DNA of 38,042 nucleotides, taken from assembly GCA_020061125.1 (NCBI GenBank), contig JAGUYV010000085.1, positions 1-38,042 on the forward strand, read 5' to 3'. The notes under the pieces were generated by a model. That model searched no databases, was not told where the DNA came from, and saw only the letters and a list, made by a program, of their open reading frames with translations. The position numbers and the translations under genes were made by a program. The DNA comes from a bacterium (GTDB lineage Bacteria; UBP15; UBA6099; DSWB01). This document shows positions 37,058 to 38,042 of this stretch, piece by piece; the first letter of the stretch is position 1; each line of letters opens with the position of its first letter.

Positions 37058-37870
37058 ATGTCAATACTCGATGATGTGAAACTTGACGGGAAAGTTGCAA
37101 TCGTGACGGGCGCGGGCCGCGGCATCGGCCAGGAGACCGCGCTGGCGCTGGCAGAAGGCGGCGCGCGGATCGTAGTCGGGGACATTGATATGGACCCGGC
37201 CAACGAGACCGTGGAAAAAATCAAGGCCATCGGCGGCCAGGCCGTGGCCGTGGCCGGCAATGTCACGGCCAAGGCGGATGTGGACGCGCTCATCAAAGCG
37301 GCCCTGGACAACTTCGGGTCACTGGAGATCATGGCCAATGTGGCGGGCATTACCCGCGACGGCATGATCCACAAGATGTCCGAGGAGCAGTGGCAGTTCA
37401 TTATTGATGTGAACCTCAAGGGCACATATCTGTGCTGCCAGGGCGCTGTGGGCGCCATGCGCGATCTGGCCAAGGCCGAGGGCGACAAGAAGAAGGCCCG
37501 CAAAATCATCAACTTCTCATCCGTGGCGGGCCTTTACGGAAACAAGGGGCAGGCCAACTACAGCGCGGCAAAGGCTGGCATCGTGGGCCTCACCAAAACC
37601 GTGGCCATCGAGGGCCTCATCTTCAACATCCAGTGCAACGCCGTGGCTCCGGGCTGGATTGACACCCGCCTCACCGCCGCCAAAAAGGAAGGCGACAAGT
37701 TCGGCATCCCGGACAAGGACCGCCAGCAGACCCTTATGTACATGAACTTCATGGGCATTCGCGCGGGCGTGCCCCAGGACATCTCCCGCGTGGTGTACTT
37801 CCTGTCCTGCGACTTGAGCAACTACTTCACCGGCATGTGCCTCAATGTGAGCGGCGGCCTCAAAACCTGA
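37058..37870 (+). CDS. Short-chain dehydrogenase/reductase (FabG-like)
   Basis: KVAIVTGAGRGIGQETALALAEGGARIVVGD, IINFSSVAGLYGNKGQANYSAAKAGIVGLTKTVAIE, NAVAPGWIDT. Confidence 0.94.
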   Translation: MSILDDVKLDGKVAIVTGAGRGIGQETALALAEGGARIVVGDIDMDPANETVEKIKAIGGQAVAVAGNVTAKADVDALIKAALDNFGSLEIMANVAGITRDGMIHKMSEEQWQFIIDVNLKGTYLCCQGAVGAMRDLAKAEGDKKKARKIINFSSVAGLYGNKGQANYSAAKAGIVGLTKTVAIEGLIFNIQCNAVAPGWIDTRLTAAKKEGDKFGIPDKDRQQTLMYMNFMGIRAGVPQDISRVVYFLSCDLSNYFTGMCLNVSGGLKT

Positions 37871-37899
37871 CCGATTCATCCGTCCCATGAAACACACAG

Positions 37900-37927
37900 G
37901 CCCCCGCCTCAAAAACGGGGGCTTTTT
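37900..37927 (+). terminator. Intrinsic terminator after the SDR gene
   Basis: GCCCCCG-CCTCAAAAA-CGGGGGC-TTTTT. Confidence 0.88.
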
Positions 37928-38042
37928 CATCCCGGATTCGTCTATAGAAGCGAAAGATTTGACGAATCCTGCAATCGCAATAAGGCACGATTCGCTGCGT
38001 TACCGGCGCATTTGTTCATGAACCGCAGTTCTATTCACTGCA

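Noticed and set aside
35474-37870. 798-aa plus-strand ORF
   Set aside because: Its first two thirds are antisense to the well-supported Tat metallophosphoesterase gene, fused by frame chance to the real SDR (start 37058, own RBS and promoter).
1-38042. CRISPR array, prophage or defence island
   Set aside because: No regularly spaced repeats, no cas, integrase, phage structural or restriction genes seen on either strand.

Overview
GC-rich window from a flagellated, lipopolysaccharide-making (didermal) bacterium; I cannot assign the phylum from sequence alone. It is gene-dense, mostly chromosomal core, with about 32 supported protein genes and one tRNA. Recognisable genes are lpxB, tRNA-Gln(UUG), hslVU, an HDOD protein, two MBL-fold paralogs, a GT39/PMT-like membrane glycosyltransferase, a Mur-ligase-like protein, an NSS/SNF transporter, a DUF6569/ARPP-1-like protein, the rsfS-LCP-nadD cluster behind two HTH/coiled-coil genes, a GT2 glycosyltransferase, two flagellins, a cupin, clpB, a methyltransferase, a ferritin/MBL/rubredoxin/rubrerythrin cluster, a GPH-type MFS transporter, a DUF1232 protein, two SDRs, two zinc-ribbon/STAS proteins, holA, rplU-rpmA and a Tat-type metallophosphoesterase. 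There is no CRISPR array, prophage, transposase or rRNA. The best leads are: (1) two zinc-ribbon + STAS-like genes, one with a degenerate switch motif; (2) flagellin leaders with sigma28-like promoters and GGA-loop hairpins resembling CsrA sites, one containing the Shine-Dalgarno sequence; (3) three short genes missing from the ORF track (a 39-aa MetS-like transporter subunit, a 52-aa rubredoxin, and a 31-aa single-TM ORF lying in codon-phased antisense to a glycosyltransferase tail); (4) a 19-bp perfect palindrome over the ferritin promoter; (5) two REP/MITE-like intergenic repeat clusters; (6) an atypical flagellin with an insertion, a cysteine and a C-terminal extension. All family calls are from motif recognition by eye; no searches were run.
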